A DNA stretch of 64,000 bases, from NCBI RefSeq assembly GCF_036227605.1, contig NZ_CP109487.1:4104001-4168000 (forward strand), read 5' to 3'. Position numbers and translations under genes: made by a program. Below the pieces are notes generated by a model. The model did no database searches, was not told where the DNA came from, and was given only the letters and a program-made list of their open reading frames with translations. Below are positions 39,303 to 49,084 of the stretch, piece after piece (position 1 is the first letter of the stretch; every line of letters begins with the position of its first letter). This DNA comes from Streptomyces sp. NBC_01439. GTDB lineage: Bacteria > Actinomycetota > Actinomycetes > Streptomycetales > Streptomycetaceae.

Positions 39303-39952
39303 TACGCGTCGCTCCCTTCGGTCTCATCGGCCTTGGGGCCAGACACGAAGGACTCGAAAGCGGCCTGAGTGAAGACCACGTCGTCAGAGACGATCACGTC
39401 GTACGTGTTCAGCTGGCCCGGCTCCAGGATGTGAACCTGGGGCAGGTTGCGGGCGGACAGCCACGCGGCCTCTTCGGCGCGGTCGACGACCAGGAGCAGG
39501 TTCTTGCGCTCCGAGATCTTGCCGAACAGCGTCTTGGCGGCCTTCGTGGAGGCAGCACCCTCGACCACGCCGGTGACGACGTGAATGCGGGAGTGACGCG
39601 CACGGTCCGAGAGGGCACCGCGGAGGGCGGCAGCCTTCATCTTCTTCGGGGTCCGCTGGGAGTAGTCACGCGGCTGCGGGCCGTGGACAACGCCACCGCC
39701 GACGAACTGCGGCGCGCGGGTCGAACCCTGGCGCGCACGGCCGGTGCCCTTCTGGCGGTACGGCTTGCGGCCACCACCACGGACTTCGCCGCGACGCTTG
39801 GTCTTGTGCGTGCCCTGACGGGCAGCAGCCAGCTGAGCGACAACGACCTGGTGGATCAGCGGAACGCTGGTCTTCGCGTCGAAGATCTCCGCGGGGAGCT
39901 CGACGGTACCGGCCTTGTCGCCTGCCGGCGAAAGGATGTCAATGGTGCTCAT
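39302..39952 (-). CDS. rplD: 50S ribosomal protein L4
   Basis: The L4 protein has 216 residues from ATG 39952 ([20 protein letters not shown]). The tunnel loop '[20 protein letters not shown]' and '[17 protein letters not shown]' are intact. L4 is the S10-operon autoregulator in E. coli; whether it acts here is unknown. Confidence 0.98.
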   Translation of the reverse strand: MSTIDILSPAGDKAGTVELPAEIFDAKTSVPLIHQVVVAQLAAARQGTHKTKRRGEVRGGGRKPYRQKGTGRARQGSTRAPQFVGGGVVHGPQPRDYSQRTPKKMKAAALRGALSDRARHSRIHVVTGVVEGAASTKAAKTLFGKISERKNLLLVVDRAEEAAWLSARNLPQVHILEPGQLNTYDVIVSDDVVFTQAAFESFVSGPKADETEGSDA

Positions 39953-39956
39953 TACC

Positions 39957-40601
39957 TCAAGCCCCCTTGGCCGCGGTACGGACCAGGACGAGGCCGCCGT
40001 TCGGACCGGGGACCGCGCCCTTGATGAGCAGCAGACCCTTCTCCGCGTCAACCGCGTGGATGGTCAGGTTCTGGGTGGTGACGCGCTCGTTACCCATACG
40101 ACCGGCCATGCGCATGCCCTTGAAGACACGCCCAGGGGTGGCGCAGCCACCGATCGAACCGGGGGAGCGGTGCTTGCGCTGCACACCGTGACCGGCGCCG
40201 AGGCCCCGGAAGTTGTGCCGCTTCATGACACCGGCGAAGCCCTTGCCCTTGCTGTTGCCCGTGACGTCAACCTTGACGCCGGACTCGAACACCTCAGCAG
40301 TGATCTCCTGGCCGAGCGTGTACTCGCTGGCGTCGGAGGTGCGGAGCTCCACCAGGTGGCGGCGGGGGGTCACGTCGGCCTTGGCGAAGTGGCCCTTGAG
40401 GGGCTTGTTCACCTTGCGCGGGTCGATCTCGCCGAAGGCGATCTGGACCGACTCGTAGCCGTCGATGTCGTTCGTACGGACCTGGGTAACGACGCAGGGT
40501 CCGGCCTTGACCACGGTCACCGGGACGACACGGTTGTTCTCGTCCCAGACCTGGGTCATGCCGAGCTTCTCGCCCAGGACGCCCTTGATCTGCTTTGCCA
40601 T
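39957..40601 (-). CDS. rplC: 50S ribosomal protein L3
   Basis: The 214-residue L3 starts [20 protein letters not shown] and has the central extension '[20 protein letters not shown]'. It lies 14 bp after rpsJ. Confidence 0.99.
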   Translation of the reverse strand: MAKQIKGVLGEKLGMTQVWDENNRVVPVTVVKAGPCVVTQVRTNDIDGYESVQIAFGEIDPRKVNKPLKGHFAKADVTPRRHLVELRTSDASEYTLGQEITAEVFESGVKVDVTGNSKGKGFAGVMKRHNFRGLGAGHGVQRKHRSPGSIGGCATPGRVFKGMRMAGRMGNERVTTQNLTIHAVDAEKGLLLIKGAVPGPNGGLVLVRTAAKGA

Positions 40602-40615
40602 CTTCTCGACGCCTC

Positions 40616-40924
40616 TCAGAGCTTGATCTCGATGTCAACGCCGGCCGGAAGGTCCAGGCGCATCAGCGAGTCAACGGTCTTGGGAGTCGGGTCGAGGATG
40701 TCGATCAGGCGCTTGTGCGTGCGCATCTCGAAGTGCTCGCGCGAGTCCTTGTACTTGTGCGGCGACTTGATGACGCAGTACACGTTCTTCTCAGTGGGCA
40801 GCGGCACCGGGCCCGCGACCGACGCACCAGTGCGCGTCACCGTCTCGACGATCTTCTTCGCCGAGGAATCGATGACCTCGTGGTCGTAGGCCTTGAGCCG
40901 GATGCGGATCTTCTGTCCCGCCAT
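40616..40924 (-). CDS. rpsJ: 30S ribosomal protein S10
   Basis: The 102-residue S10 starts [20 protein letters not shown], the first gene of the S10 operon. It also serves as NusE in antitermination. About 400 nt of leader precede it. Confidence 0.99.
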   Translation of the reverse strand: MAGQKIRIRLKAYDHEVIDSSAKKIVETVTRTGASVAGPVPLPTEKNVYCVIKSPHKYKDSREHFEMRTHKRLIDILDPTPKTVDSLMRLDLPAGVDIEIKL

Positions 40925-41003
40925 GGCTACTCCGTAGTCCTGTCTGTATGTGGAAACGCTCTGGCTCCCGGTCGGCTGCGGAATGGAATCCCGCCGCCTC
41001 TCC

Positions 41004-41028
41004 TCCGACCCACGCGGTCGGGCGTGTC
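41004..41028 (-). promoter_or_regulatory. Leader hairpin element shared by the S10 and str operons
   Basis: In RNA sense this 25-nt element contains CCGACC-GCGTG-GGTCGG, a 6-bp stem, preceded by CGACACGC. The same 25 nt occur at 54267-54291 upstream of rpsL with a single difference. It lies 80 nt before the rpsJ start, in a leader otherwise lacking genes (40925-41399). It is probably a post-transcriptional or transcriptional control element for ribosomal operons. Confidence 0.7.
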
Positions 41029-41327
41029 GCACTCCCTCTACAGAAAATTCCCATACGGAAATTCCCTCATCCAAGGGGGTGCGGTCCCGATGACCGCGAT
41101 TCGGGGGAGAAACACCCACCGAGTGCCTGGTGGGCACCGTGCTGACACTTCCCAGAAGATTCCCGTACGTCCGTCCCCATTGCTGCCCCGAGAGGCAGAT
41201 TAAGGACGACGAGTACTGTGGGACTCGCTTCCGGTCCTCCCGGCGGGAGGCGCGCAGCATCGGCACTCAGCCGAGCAACTTGAGTAGTCTGCCATACGAG
41301 GCACGTACCTGGCCAATCGGGCCGAAG

Positions 41328-41355
41328 ACAATACCCCGCCACGCTGAGTGGTCAA
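41328..41355 (-). promoter_or_regulatory. Putative S10 operon promoter
   Basis: Minus-strand TTGACC (41350-41355) and TATTGT (41328-41333) are 16 bp apart, a good primary-sigma promoter. Start would fall near 41320, giving a leader of about 400 nt. Several small hairpins (e.g. CCTCCCG-CC-GGGAGG near 41240) lie within the leader. Confidence 0.6.
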
Positions 41356-41399
41356 ACTGCGCCGCACCCTTGGCCCAGCGGAGCTCCTCCCCGGCCGCG

Positions 41400-42530
41400 T
41401 CAGGTCCGCGAGACCGTCCCGCACCCCTCCTGCTCGGGCTGTTCCAGGGCCTGGCTGCGGTCGTACGGGTCCCTGGGCGTCCCCGTCGGCTCGGGGCTGT
41501 CGGTCGGCGCGTCCCGGAACATCGGATGCAGGTACCCGTCGTAGACGAAGCACTCCGAATTCGCGATGTCGTACTGGTAGGGCCCGATCTGCATCATCCC
41601 CGCCTCGACCCGCCACTTGCGGGGATCGGCGAAGGTGAACTCCATCTGCCTGCGCACGATGGTGCGGCTGACCTCCTCGGCGCCGCTCTTCGCCTGGACC
41701 AGCGGGTAGACGAAGGTGTAGTCGGTCATGACGTCGATCTGGCCCGGGCTCGCGCCGGGCTCGACCGTCGTCTGGCCGCGCACCTTCACCACGTCGCCGG
41801 CGAGGCGCACCCGTGCGGGGTCGGCGCGGGTGAACACCTGGAGCGGGTCCGCGTCCCTGCCCGGGCGGGCCAGGGCCCCTTCCAACCGGTCCACCATCTC
41901 CCGCTGGCCGGGGTCGATCATCTGCAGCGCCGCGGTGGGGCGCTCGCCGCGCAGCGTTGCCGGGTCCAGGTTGGCGAGCACCAGGAACTGCTTCGTGCGC
42001 TCCAGCCCCTGGGCGACCAGCTCGCGGCTGACCCCGTTCACGGCGGTGGCCTCGGGCATCTCGATGCCGGCGGCGCCGTCCGCCCACTGCAGGGCCGGGG
42101 AGCCCCGGAAGGGCTCTGCCAGGGTCGGTGAATCCGGGGGCACGGCACCCGGGGCCGCGGTCGGCCGGGCCGTCTCCGCGGGCAGCGGCACCCTCGCCGC
42201 CTCCCGGGCGGCGGTCTTGCCCGTGACCCGGTCGATCACCAGCTCGGGCCGTACCGCGACCAGCGCGAGCCCGGCGATGAAGACGACGGCCAGGGTGACC
42301 TTGATCCCCCGCTTGGCCCGGCCCCGCCCGCCCCGTGTCCCCCGCCCGGTCGGGCCGGTGCGCCAGCCCGGCGGATCCTGCTGGTGGCGCAGCCGCTCGG
42401 TCACCATCCGGGCCCGCGCCGACGGCTCGCGCGGCGCCTCTCCGGTGCCCGCGGCAGCCTGCTCCAAGAACGCCGCCAGCTCCTCGTCGGATATGCCCGA
42501 GCCCCGCGCGTCCTCGTGTTTCCCGCCCAT
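41400..42530 (-). CDS. Conserved hypothetical single-pass membrane protein
   Basis: This 376-residue protein starts at ATG 42530 (MGGKHEDARGSGISDEELAA). The cytoplasmic N-terminal 80 residues are Arg/Gly-rich, followed by one membrane helix ('GIKVTLAVVFIAGLALVAV', about 87-105). A large extracellular domain ('FAGDG'-free, with 'DYTFVYPLVQAKSGAEEVSR' and 'RQMEFTFADPRKWRVEAG') follows. I recognise no enzyme motif. It is the last gene of the leftward polysaccharide locus and ends 45 bp from the S10 promoter. Confidence 0.8.
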   Translation of the reverse strand: MGGKHEDARGSGISDEELAAFLEQAAAGTGEAPREPSARARMVTERLRHQQDPPGWRTGPTGRGTRGGRGRAKRGIKVTLAVVFIAGLALVAVRPELVIDRVTGKTAAREAARVPLPAETARPTAAPGAVPPDSPTLAEPFRGSPALQWADGAAGIEMPEATAVNGVSRELVAQGLERTKQFLVLANLDPATLRGERPTAALQMIDPGQREMVDRLEGALARPGRDADPLQVFTRADPARVRLAGDVVKVRGQTTVEPGASPGQIDVMTDYTFVYPLVQAKSGAEEVSRTIVRRQMEFTFADPRKWRVEAGMMQIGPYQYDIANSECFVYDGYLHPMFRDAPTDSPEPTGTPRDPYDRSQALEQPEQEGCGTVSRT

Positions 42531-42676
42531 GTCCCACCCCGTGTGCATCCGTGTGCGGCCCCTCGGCCACCGATCGGGCGACTGGTCCCGTCGCCAGATC
42601 AAGAAATCGTACTTTGGGACGATCAAGGCGTGCCGTGCGGCAGGCCCGGAACGGAAACGACCGTCACGTCACGGGG

Positions 42677-43975
42677 TCAGACCTCGGTGAGCTGTCCCTC
42701 GGGCGCCGGTACGGCAGCACGGCGCGGAACGGCGCCGCGCAGCGTCAGCAGCATCGCGCCGGCCGTGGCCAGCGAACCGACCGCGTACGCGAGCCCCACG
42801 CGCAGCGCGATGTCCCCGGGCACCAGCGTGATGCCGAGCAGCACCGCGGTGCCGAACGCCCAGCAGGCCAGCTGCGCACGGTGCTTGTGCAACACCATCT
42901 GGGCCTGACCGAGCACCATCGCCAGCATGTAGCAGGTCGTCCCGATGGAGAACCAGACGAAGTCGACGTGACCGAGCTGCCCGGGCGTGGCACGGAAGAG
43001 GACCTCGATCAGCCAGGGACCGAGCACCACGGCGGGCACACCGCCGACGGCGCCGAGGCCCAGCACCACCACACAGGCCTTGCGCAGCATCCGGGCGAAG
43101 CCCTGGTGGTCCCCGGCGGCCACCACGGTGGACAGCCCGGAGAGCAGCGAGGCCTGCAGCGAGCCGAAAACGAACAGCGGCACCCGGGCCAGCACCAGGG
43201 CGCTGAGCAGGGCCGAGATCAAGGCGATGCGGGTCGGCTCCAGCAGCTGGGTGCTCATCACCGCCGCGTTGACCACCACCTGCGCCAGCAGGGTGGAGGC
43301 GGTCAGCGGCCCGAGTCCACGGGCCAGCTCCCGGGTGGGGAACACCCCGCCGGGCCGCGCCGCGCGCAGCGTCGGGGCCAGCGTGACCAGCAGGGCGACG
43401 AACGGCGCCACGACGAGGATCAGGCTGAAGGCGAGCGCCGAGTGCAGCCCGGCGGCGGCGCAGGCGAAGGCCAGCACGATCCGCAGGCCGCCGTCGACCG
43501 CGAGCTGGGAGCCGTACGCGGTGAAGCGGCCGACGCCGGCCAGGATGCCCCGGGTGAGGTAGCACAGGGCCATCCCCGCGAAGGCACCGCCGAGCACGGC
43601 GACCATCTGGAGGTCACCGTGGAACAGCCGGTCGGCGATCGGCCGGGCGAAGACGGCGAGCACCCCGAGGACCGCGCCGAGGACGCCCCCGGTCAGCAGT
43701 CCCGCCTTCCGGAGCACCGGCGCGGAACCCTCACCGCGCACCACGCGGGCGGCGACGATCCGGGTGAGCTCCTGCTCGATCGGGAAGAACAGACCGATCC
43801 CGACGGACATCACCAGGGTCCACAGCACCGAGACGCCGGCCTTGTCGGCCTCGGAGAGGCTGTGTCCGGCCACCGCGAGGTGGATGTAGGAGGCGGCGCC
43901 GAGTACGGCGGTGCCCCCCGCGACCATGGCGGTCCCGGGGGGCAGGGCCTTGAGCAGTCTTGCTATCGGGTTCAT
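42677..43975 (-). CDS. Wzx/MATE-like polysaccharide flippase
   Basis: This 432-residue protein has about 12 membrane helices and belongs by pattern to the MOP superfamily (lipid-linked oligosaccharide flippases): N-terminal 'ALPPGTAMVAGGTAVLGAAS', 'GIGLFFPIEQELTRIVAARV' and 'LTASTLLAQVVVNAAVMSTQ'. It should move lipid-linked glycan units across the membrane. ATG 43975 lies 25 bp after the GT2 stop; the ribosome site is weak. Context with two transferases and rhamnose genes supports a surface polysaccharide role. Confidence 0.82.
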   Translation of the reverse strand: MNPIARLLKALPPGTAMVAGGTAVLGAASYIHLAVAGHSLSEADKAGVSVLWTLVMSVGIGLFFPIEQELTRIVAARVVRGEGSAPVLRKAGLLTGGVLGAVLGVLAVFARPIADRLFHGDLQMVAVLGGAFAGMALCYLTRGILAGVGRFTAYGSQLAVDGGLRIVLAFACAAAGLHSALAFSLILVVAPFVALLVTLAPTLRAARPGGVFPTRELARGLGPLTASTLLAQVVVNAAVMSTQLLEPTRIALISALLSALVLARVPLFVFGSLQASLLSGLSTVVAAGDHQGFARMLRKACVVVLGLGAVGGVPAVVLGPWLIEVLFRATPGQLGHVDFVWFSIGTTCYMLAMVLGQAQMVLHKHRAQLACWAFGTAVLLGITLVPGDIALRVGLAYAVGSLATAGAMLLTLRGAVPRRAAVPAPEGQLTEV

Positions 43976-44000
43976 CCCGTGGCTTTCATCGGCCGCACGC

Positions 44001-44885
44001 TCAGCGCGTGGCGTGGCGGAGCATGGCGCTGACACCGGGCCGGCCGGCCTTGATGGCGGCACCGGGCAGCAGGGTGATCGCGTGCAGCCGGGAGGAGAGG
44101 TGCAGCCTGGACACCTTGGCGGCGCGCGGCCAGCCGTGCCGGTCCAAGCGGTTGGCGGTCTCCACGAAGAAGCGCTTGGCCTCCTCGAAGCGGTGACCGG
44201 TGAAGGCCTTGGCCGAGGACTCGCTCTCGGCGTGCCGGCGGTAGCTGAAGCAGACCTCCGGCGTGGTGGCCAGGGACTCCCCCGCCACCAGCAGGTCCAC
44301 GACCAGGGCGAGGTCCTGGATCACACCGAGGTCGGTGCGGAAGCCGAAGCGCTTGACCGCCTCGGTGCGCCAGCAGATCGACGGGAAGTACAGCCAGTTC
44401 CCGCGCAGCAGGCTGGTGGCCAGCTCCTCGCCGCCGAGCAGGGCCCGGCCGGGGCCCTTGGGTGCGTACAGCTTGCGCTTGGTCCGGTCGCCGAGGGTGT
44501 CGTACGGCAGGCCGTCGGTGCCGATCACCTGGACGCCGGGCTGGATCATCGCGGCGGTCGGCTCGCGGTCGGCGGCGGCCCGCACCACCTGCAGGTAGTT
44601 CGGGTGCATGAGGTCGTCGCAGCCCATGAGCACCAGGTACGCGTACTCGGCGAGCTCGACGCAGCGGTTGAAGTTGCCGGTCACTCCGAGGTTGCGCTCG
44701 TTGCGCAGGTAGCGGACGCGGGGGTCGGCGAGCTGCTCGAACCACTCGGGGACGCCCGGCTCGCGGCCGTCGTCGACGACGGTGAGGCGCCAGTCGTCGC
44801 CGTCCTGGGCCAGGACGCTGCGGACGGCGTCCTGCATCAGCGCGACGTCGCCGTAGTACGGCAGGAGGATTTCGAAACGCGACAT
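44001..44885 (-). CDS. Family 2 glycosyltransferase
   Basis: The 294-residue GT-A enzyme starts MSRFEILLPYYGDVALMQDA. It has nucleotide-binding 'LTVVDDGREPGVPEW' and 'NLGVTGNFNRCVELA', then the acidic 'LMGCDDLMHPNYLQV' metal motif near 105. It has no membrane helices and is cytoplasmic or peripheral. A rhamnosyl donor is plausible from the rfb genes next door, but donor and acceptor are unknown. Confidence 0.9.
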   Translation of the reverse strand: MSRFEILLPYYGDVALMQDAVRSVLAQDGDDWRLTVVDDGREPGVPEWFEQLADPRVRYLRNERNLGVTGNFNRCVELAEYAYLVLMGCDDLMHPNYLQVVRAAADREPTAAMIQPGVQVIGTDGLPYDTLGDRTKRKLYAPKGPGRALLGGEELATSLLRGNWLYFPSICWRTEAVKRFGFRTDLGVIQDLALVVDLLVAGESLATTPEVCFSYRRHAESESSAKAFTGHRFEEAKRFFVETANRLDRHGWPRAAKVSRLHLSSRLHAITLLPGAAIKAGRPGVSAMLRHATR

Positions 44886-44894
44886 GCTCTCCGC

Positions 44895-45701
44895 CTACGC
44901 CTTGGTCAGTTCGCGCGCGACCAGCTCGGCGGTGCGCTGCTGGAAGGCGCTGTACGCCGGGGTGCCGGGCGTGAACGTCTTGAGCTCGCCGGGCATCCGG
45001 CGGATCATCGCGAGCAGCAGCACGAGGCCGGCCCGGGTGAGGTAGACCATGGCCCTGAACGGCGAGGCGCTCGGCCGGCCGGTGGTCCGCTCGCGCATCG
45101 CCACGGGAATCTGGCGCACGGTGAAGCCGGATCGGGCGGCGCCCACCATGGACTCGATGGTGTCCCCGAGGTACTCCACGGGGTACCAGCGGGCGAAGAA
45201 CTCTATGAGCGGCCGGTTGCAGGCACGGAAGCCCGAGGTGGTGTCGGTGAGCTTGGTCCGGGTGATGCGCGACAGCACCACGGACAGCAGCGACATCGCC
45301 CACTTGCGCGGGCCGCGCACCGTGTAGTCGCCGTCGCCGGCGAACCGGGCGCCTATGACCAGGTCGGCGTCACCGACGGCGAGGCGCTCCAGCAGCGCCG
45401 GTACGTACGCCGGGTCGTGCTGGCCGTCGGCGTCCACCTGGATCGCCACGTCGTAGCCGTGCTGCTGCGCGTAGCGGTAGCCGAGCCGCATCGCGCCGCC
45501 GACACCGAGGTTGAAGGGCAGCTGGGCGACGGCCGAGCCGGCCGCCCGGGCCACCTCGGCGGTGTTGTCCGCCGAGCCGTCGTCGACCACCAGGGTGTCC
45601 ACGTACGGCAGTTGCTGCTGGATCTCCCGCAGGACGGAGGGCAGTCCGTCCTGCTCGTTCCAGGCGGGAAGAATGATCAGAACGCGACGACCGTCGTTCA
45701 C
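44895..45701 (-). CDS. Family 2 glycosyltransferase, DPM1/GtrB-like
   Basis: This 268-residue protein starts at GTG 45701, overlapping the previous gene by four bases. It shows 'ILPAWNEQDGLPSVLREI', 'VVDDGSADNTAEVARA', 'GVGGAMRLGYRYAQQHGYDV' and the metal motif 'QVDADGQHDP', a pattern of polyprenol-phosphate sugar synthases. A hydrophobic C-terminal stretch ('LTRAGLVLLLAMI') may anchor it. Likely it charges a lipid carrier with a sugar, together with the DUF2304 partner. Confidence 0.9.
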   Translation of the reverse strand: MNDGRRVLIILPAWNEQDGLPSVLREIQQQLPYVDTLVVDDGSADNTAEVARAAGSAVAQLPFNLGVGGAMRLGYRYAQQHGYDVAIQVDADGQHDPAYVPALLERLAVGDADLVIGARFAGDGDYTVRGPRKWAMSLLSVVLSRITRTKLTDTTSGFRACNRPLIEFFARWYPVEYLGDTIESMVGAARSGFTVRQIPVAMRERTTGRPSASPFRAMVYLTRAGLVLLLAMIRRMPGELKTFTPGTPAYSAFQQRTAELVARELTKA

Positions 45702-46099
45702 GAGTTCACCTGTGCCTCGATGGCGCCGGATTCCTCCGCGCGCGGCGACGTACTGGGGTATCCGCCCTGCTGCACGAGGTGCGCGCGGATCAGCGCGACG
45801 TCCTCCGCCAGGGTGCGCGTCTCCGCCTCCAGCCGACTGGTCTCCCAGCTGAGGTGCAGGCTCACCAGCAGGACCAGGACGAACCCGATGAAGAACACCA
45901 GGCTCACGCCGGACGCCACGCCGAGGCTCCTGGCCACCGGGTCCAGCAGGTCGGGGACGAACCCGAGCGGGGCGGCCAGCAATCCGATGGCGAGCCATAT
46001 CGCCGCGTACTTCTCCCGCAGTTGCTGGCGGCGCAGCAGCTCGAGGATGTACCCCAGCACCAGAAGACCGGTGATGGAGGTCAAAACGGAGAGTCGCAC
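45698..46099 (-). CDS. DUF2304 membrane protein
   Basis: The protein has 133 residues from GTG 46099. Three hydrophobic helices ('VLTSITGLLVLGYILELLRR', 'AAIWLAIGLLAAPLGF', 'SLVFFIGFVLVLLVSLHLSW') precede a charged coiled C-terminus. The family is commonly found beside DPM-like GT2 enzymes, as here, and may be their membrane partner. It is the first gene of a leftward unit of five. Confidence 0.85.
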   Translation of the reverse strand: MRLSVLTSITGLLVLGYILELLRRQQLREKYAAIWLAIGLLAAPLGFVPDLLDPVARSLGVASGVSLVFFIGFVLVLLVSLHLSWETSRLEAETRTLAEDVALIRAHLVQQGGYPSTSPRAEESGAIEAQVNS

Positions 46100-46135
46100 A
46101 GCGGACGGCGCCTTTCGCGCGAAGGGGCCAACATC

Positions 46136-46164
46136 TTTATAGGAGAAGCATATGGCACGGCACA
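46136..46164 (-). promoter_or_regulatory. Possible promoter of the glycosyltransferase unit
   Basis: Minus-strand TATAAA (46136-46141) is an unusually AT-rich -10 candidate 37 bp before the DUF2304 start. The matching -35 (TGTGCC at 17 bp) is weak. Confidence 0.4.
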
Positions 46165-46174
46165 TGACGCCAAC

Positions 46175-46203
46175 GGGGCCCGAAAGGTTGCGTACCGGGC
46201 CCC
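46175..46203 (-). terminator. Terminator after rfbD
   Basis: GGGGCCCG and CGGGCCCC form a perfect 8-bp stem with a 13-nt loop, 39 bp past the rfbD stop. Confidence 0.65.
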
Positions 46204-46241
46204 ATTGACGACGTGCGTGTGGGGCGATCAGCCCCGCCGGC

Positions 46242-47153
46242 TCACCTCGTGGAGGGGAGTCCCAGCAGATCAGCGAAGGCGGGGCGGGTGATCGCCTCGG
46301 CGAGCTGAACCCTCCAGTCGGCCAGCGGTTCCAGCCCGGCGGCCGACCAGCCGTCGTGAGCAAGGACACTGAAGGCCGGTCGCACGGCGGGACGGACGAA
46401 CGCCTCGGAGGTCGTCGGCCGGATCCGTTCGGGGTCGAGCCCGCTCAGTCGGTAGGCCTCGCGCGCCAGCCCCATCCAGGTGGTGCGGCCGCTCGCGGTG
46501 CCGTGGTAGATCCCGCCGGGGGCCCTGCCCGCCAGCGCGGCGAGACCGAGGTCGACCAGGTGCCGGGCCAGCGCGTAGGACCAAGTGGGCTGACCGTGCT
46601 GGTCGTCGACCACGTCGAGGGTGTCCCGCTGGGCCGCCAGCTTCAGCATGGTGGCGACGAAGTTCGCCCCGTGCTCGCCGTACAGCCACGCGGTCCGCAC
46701 GATGTAGCCGTCCTGCGGGAGCAACTCGGCGACGGCCTGTTCGCCGACCAGCTTGGAGCGCCCGTAGGCGTTGACCGGACCGGTCTCGGCGTCCTCGGGG
46801 TACGGCTGCACGGCATTGCCGGGCAGCACGTAGTCGGTGGAGACGTGCAGCAGGCGCGCACCGGTGTCGGCACAGGCCGCGGCGAGGACGCGCACGCCGG
46901 TGCCGTTGACGGCGGTGGCGGCTTCCTCGGCGGTCTCGGCACCGTCCACGTCGGTCCAGGCCGCGCAGTTGACGACGACGGCCACGCCCTCGACGGCGGC
47001 CCGGACGGCTGCCGGGTCGGTGATGTCGAGGTCGGCTCGACGCAGGCCCGCGGCCTCGATGCCGGCGTCCTTCAGGACGGCCAGGACGTCCTGGCCGAGC
47101 ATTCCGGCGGCGCCGGTGACGAGCCAGCGGCCGGCTCGCAGGTCGGCGGTCAC
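46242..47153 (-). CDS. rfbD: dTDP-4-dehydrorhamnose reductase
   Basis: RfbD makes dTDP-L-rhamnose with NADPH. The 303-residue SDR protein starts at GTG 47153 (overlap with rfbB by four bases). It has the nucleotide motif 'LVTGAAGMLGQDVLAVL', 'NCAAWTDVDGAE', 'STDYVLPG' and the catalytic 'YGRSKLVGE'. The surrounding frame stays open into rfbB, but homology begins at this GTG. Confidence 0.95.
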   Translation of the reverse strand: MTADLRAGRWLVTGAAGMLGQDVLAVLKDAGIEAAGLRRADLDITDPAAVRAAVEGVAVVVNCAAWTDVDGAETAEEAATAVNGTGVRVLAAACADTGARLLHVSTDYVLPGNAVQPYPEDAETGPVNAYGRSKLVGEQAVAELLPQDGYIVRTAWLYGEHGANFVATMLKLAAQRDTLDVVDDQHGQPTWSYALARHLVDLGLAALAGRAPGGIYHGTASGRTTWMGLAREAYRLSGLDPERIRPTTSEAFVRPAVRPAFSVLAHDGWSAAGLEPLADWRVQLAEAITRPAFADLLGLPSTR

Positions 47154-48127
47154 TTCTGCAGGGCCGCCTTCGCCTTCAGCGGCTCCCACCAGGCACGGTT
47201 CTCGCGGTACCAGTCGATGGTGGCCTTGATGCCGTCCTCGAAGGTGACCTGCGGGGTGTAGCCCAGCTCGGCGCCGATCTTGCTGATGTCGATGGAGTAG
47301 CGGAGGTCGTGGCCCTTGCGGTCCTCGACCTGCTCGACCATGTCCCAGCCGAGGCCGGCGGCCTCCAGCAGGACACCGGTGAGCTCCTTGTTGGTGAGCT
47401 CGGTGCCGCCGCCGATGTTGTAGACCTCGCCGGCCCGGCCCTTGCGCATGGCCAGGTCGATGCCGCGGCAGTGGTCGGAGACGTGCAGCCAGTCGCGGAC
47501 GTTGCCGCCGTTGCCGTACAGCGGGACCTTCTTGCCGTCCATCAGGTTCGAGACGAACAGCGGGATGACCTTCTCCGGGAACTGGTAGTGCCCGTAGTTG
47601 TTGGAGCAGCGGGTGACCACCACGTCCATGCCGTGGGTGCGGTGGTAGGCCAGCGCCAGCAGGTCGGACGACGCCTTCGAGGCGGAGTACGGGGAGTTGG
47701 GCACCAGCGGCCACTCCTCCGTCCAGGAGCCCTCGTTGATCGAGCCGTAGACCTCGTCCGTGGAGATGTGGACGAAGCGGCCGACGCCGTGCTTGCGGGC
47801 GGAGTCGAGCAGCACCTGGGTGCCCACGACATTGGTCATCACGAACGGGCCCGCGCCGGCGATCGAACGGTCCACGTGGGACTCGGCCGCGAAGTGCACG
47901 ACGACGTCGTGACCGGGCATGACCTGGTCGACGGCGTCCGCGTCGCAGATGTCGCCCTTGACGAAGGCGTATCCGGGGTGGTCGGCGACCGGGGCGAGGT
48001 TGGCCTCGACGCCCGAGTACGTCAGCTTGTCGAAGACAGTGATCTGCGCCGTGGCATCTGCAGCGAGCTGCTGGCGGACGAATTCTGAACCGATGAAGCC
48101 GGCGCCGCCGGTCACGAGGATGCGCAT
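47150..48127 (-). CDS. rfbB: dTDP-glucose 4,6-dehydratase
   Basis: The 325-residue extended SDR enzyme starts [20 protein letters not shown]. It shows '[11 protein letters not shown]', 'STDEVYGSI' and 'YSASKASSD' with the catalytic Tyr-Lys pair, as in RmlB. It is divergent from rfbA; the 81-bp gap must hold both promoters. Confidence 0.97.
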   Translation of the reverse strand: MRILVTGGAGFIGSEFVRQQLAADATAQITVFDKLTYSGVEANLAPVADHPGYAFVKGDICDADAVDQVMPGHDVVVHFAAESHVDRSIAGAGPFVMTNVVGTQVLLDSARKHGVGRFVHISTDEVYGSINEGSWTEEWPLVPNSPYSASKASSDLLALAYHRTHGMDVVVTRCSNNYGHYQFPEKVIPLFVSNLMDGKKVPLYGNGGNVRDWLHVSDHCRGIDLAMRKGRAGEVYNIGGGTELTNKELTGVLLEAAGLGWDMVEQVEDRKGHDLRYSIDISKIGAELGYTPQVTFEDGIKATIDWYRENRAWWEPLKAKAALQK

Positions 48128-48208
48128 AATACGAAGAGTCTAGCGGTCCGCCCAACGTCACATGTGCTGAGTCCGCTCCCCCACGCCCTCTCGCATAGGG
48201 TTCTCTCC

Positions 48209-49084
48209 ATGCGTGGAATCCTCTTGGCCGGTGGCACCGGATCTCGACTCTGGCCGCTGACCCGGGCCGTCTCGAAGCAGCTGCTGCCCGTCTTCGACAA
48301 GCCGATGATCTACTACCCCCTCTCGACCCTCGTGATGGCGGGCATCAGCGAAATCCTGATCATCACCACCCCGGACGACCGCGACCAGTTCGAGCGACTG
48401 CTCGGCGACGGCTCGCAGTTCGGCCTGCGGCTGGAGTACGCCGTCCAGGAGCGCCCGGAAGGCATCGCCCAGGCGTTCGTCCTCGGTGCCGACTTCATCG
48501 GAGACGAGTCCGTCGCCCTGATCCTCGGCGACAACATCTTCCACGGCAGTGGCCTCGGCACCCGCCTCGCCCGGCACACGGACGCCAAGGGCGGCCGCGT
48601 GTTCGCGTACCCGGTCGCGGACCCCACCGCTTACGGCGTGGTCGAGTTCGACGAGAACGGCCAGGCGATCTCCATCGAGGAGAAGCCGGAGAAGCCCAAG
48701 TCCCGCTACGCGGTGCCGGGTCTGTACTTCTACGACAACCGGGTCGTCGAGATAGCCCGCGGCCTCGAGCCCAGTGCCCGCGGCGAGCTGGAGATCACCG
48801 CCGTCAACGACGCGTACCTCCAGGCCGGCGAGCTCAACGTGACCATCCTCGACCGCGGTACCGCGTGGCTGGACACCGGCACCTTCGTCTCGATGGTGCA
48901 GGCCTCCGAGTTCGTCCGCGTGATCGAGGAGCGCCAGGGCTTCAAAATAGGCTGCATCGAGGAGGCGGCCTGGCGGGCCGGCCTGATCGACTCCGCGCAG
49001 CTGCGCGCGCTCGCCGAGCCGCTGACCAAGAGCGGCTACGGCGACTACCTGCTGATGCTGCTCGCCGAGGAGGACGCCCGATGA
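48209..49084 (+). CDS. rfbA: Glucose-1-phosphate thymidylyltransferase
   Basis: RfbA makes dTDP-glucose. The 291-residue protein starts '[18 protein letters not shown]' and has '[16 protein letters not shown]', '[11 protein letters not shown]' and 'TAWLDTGTF'. The ATG is preceded by little ribosome-site sequence and by CATAGGGT about 15 nt upstream, so the transcript may be nearly leaderless. Confidence 0.97.
   Translation: MRGILLAGGTGSRLWPLTRAVSKQLLPVFDKPMIYYPLSTLVMAGISEILIITTPDDRDQFERLLGDGSQFGLRLEYAVQERPEGIAQAFVLGADFIGDESVALILGDNIFHGSGLGTRLARHTDAKGGRVFAYPVADPTAYGVVEFDENGQAISIEEKPEKPKSRYAVPGLYFYDNRVVEIARGLEPSARGELEITAVNDAYLQAGELNVTILDRGTAWLDTGTFVSMVQASEFVRVIEERQGFKIGCIEEAAWRAGLIDSAQLRALAEPLTKSGYGDYLLMLLAEEDAR

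Noticed and set aside
46242..48161. Single 639-codon frame spanning rfbD and reading into rfbB
   Set aside because: The upstream half is a shadow of rfbB in another frame; rfbD homology starts at GTG 47153 with the usual GTGA overlap.
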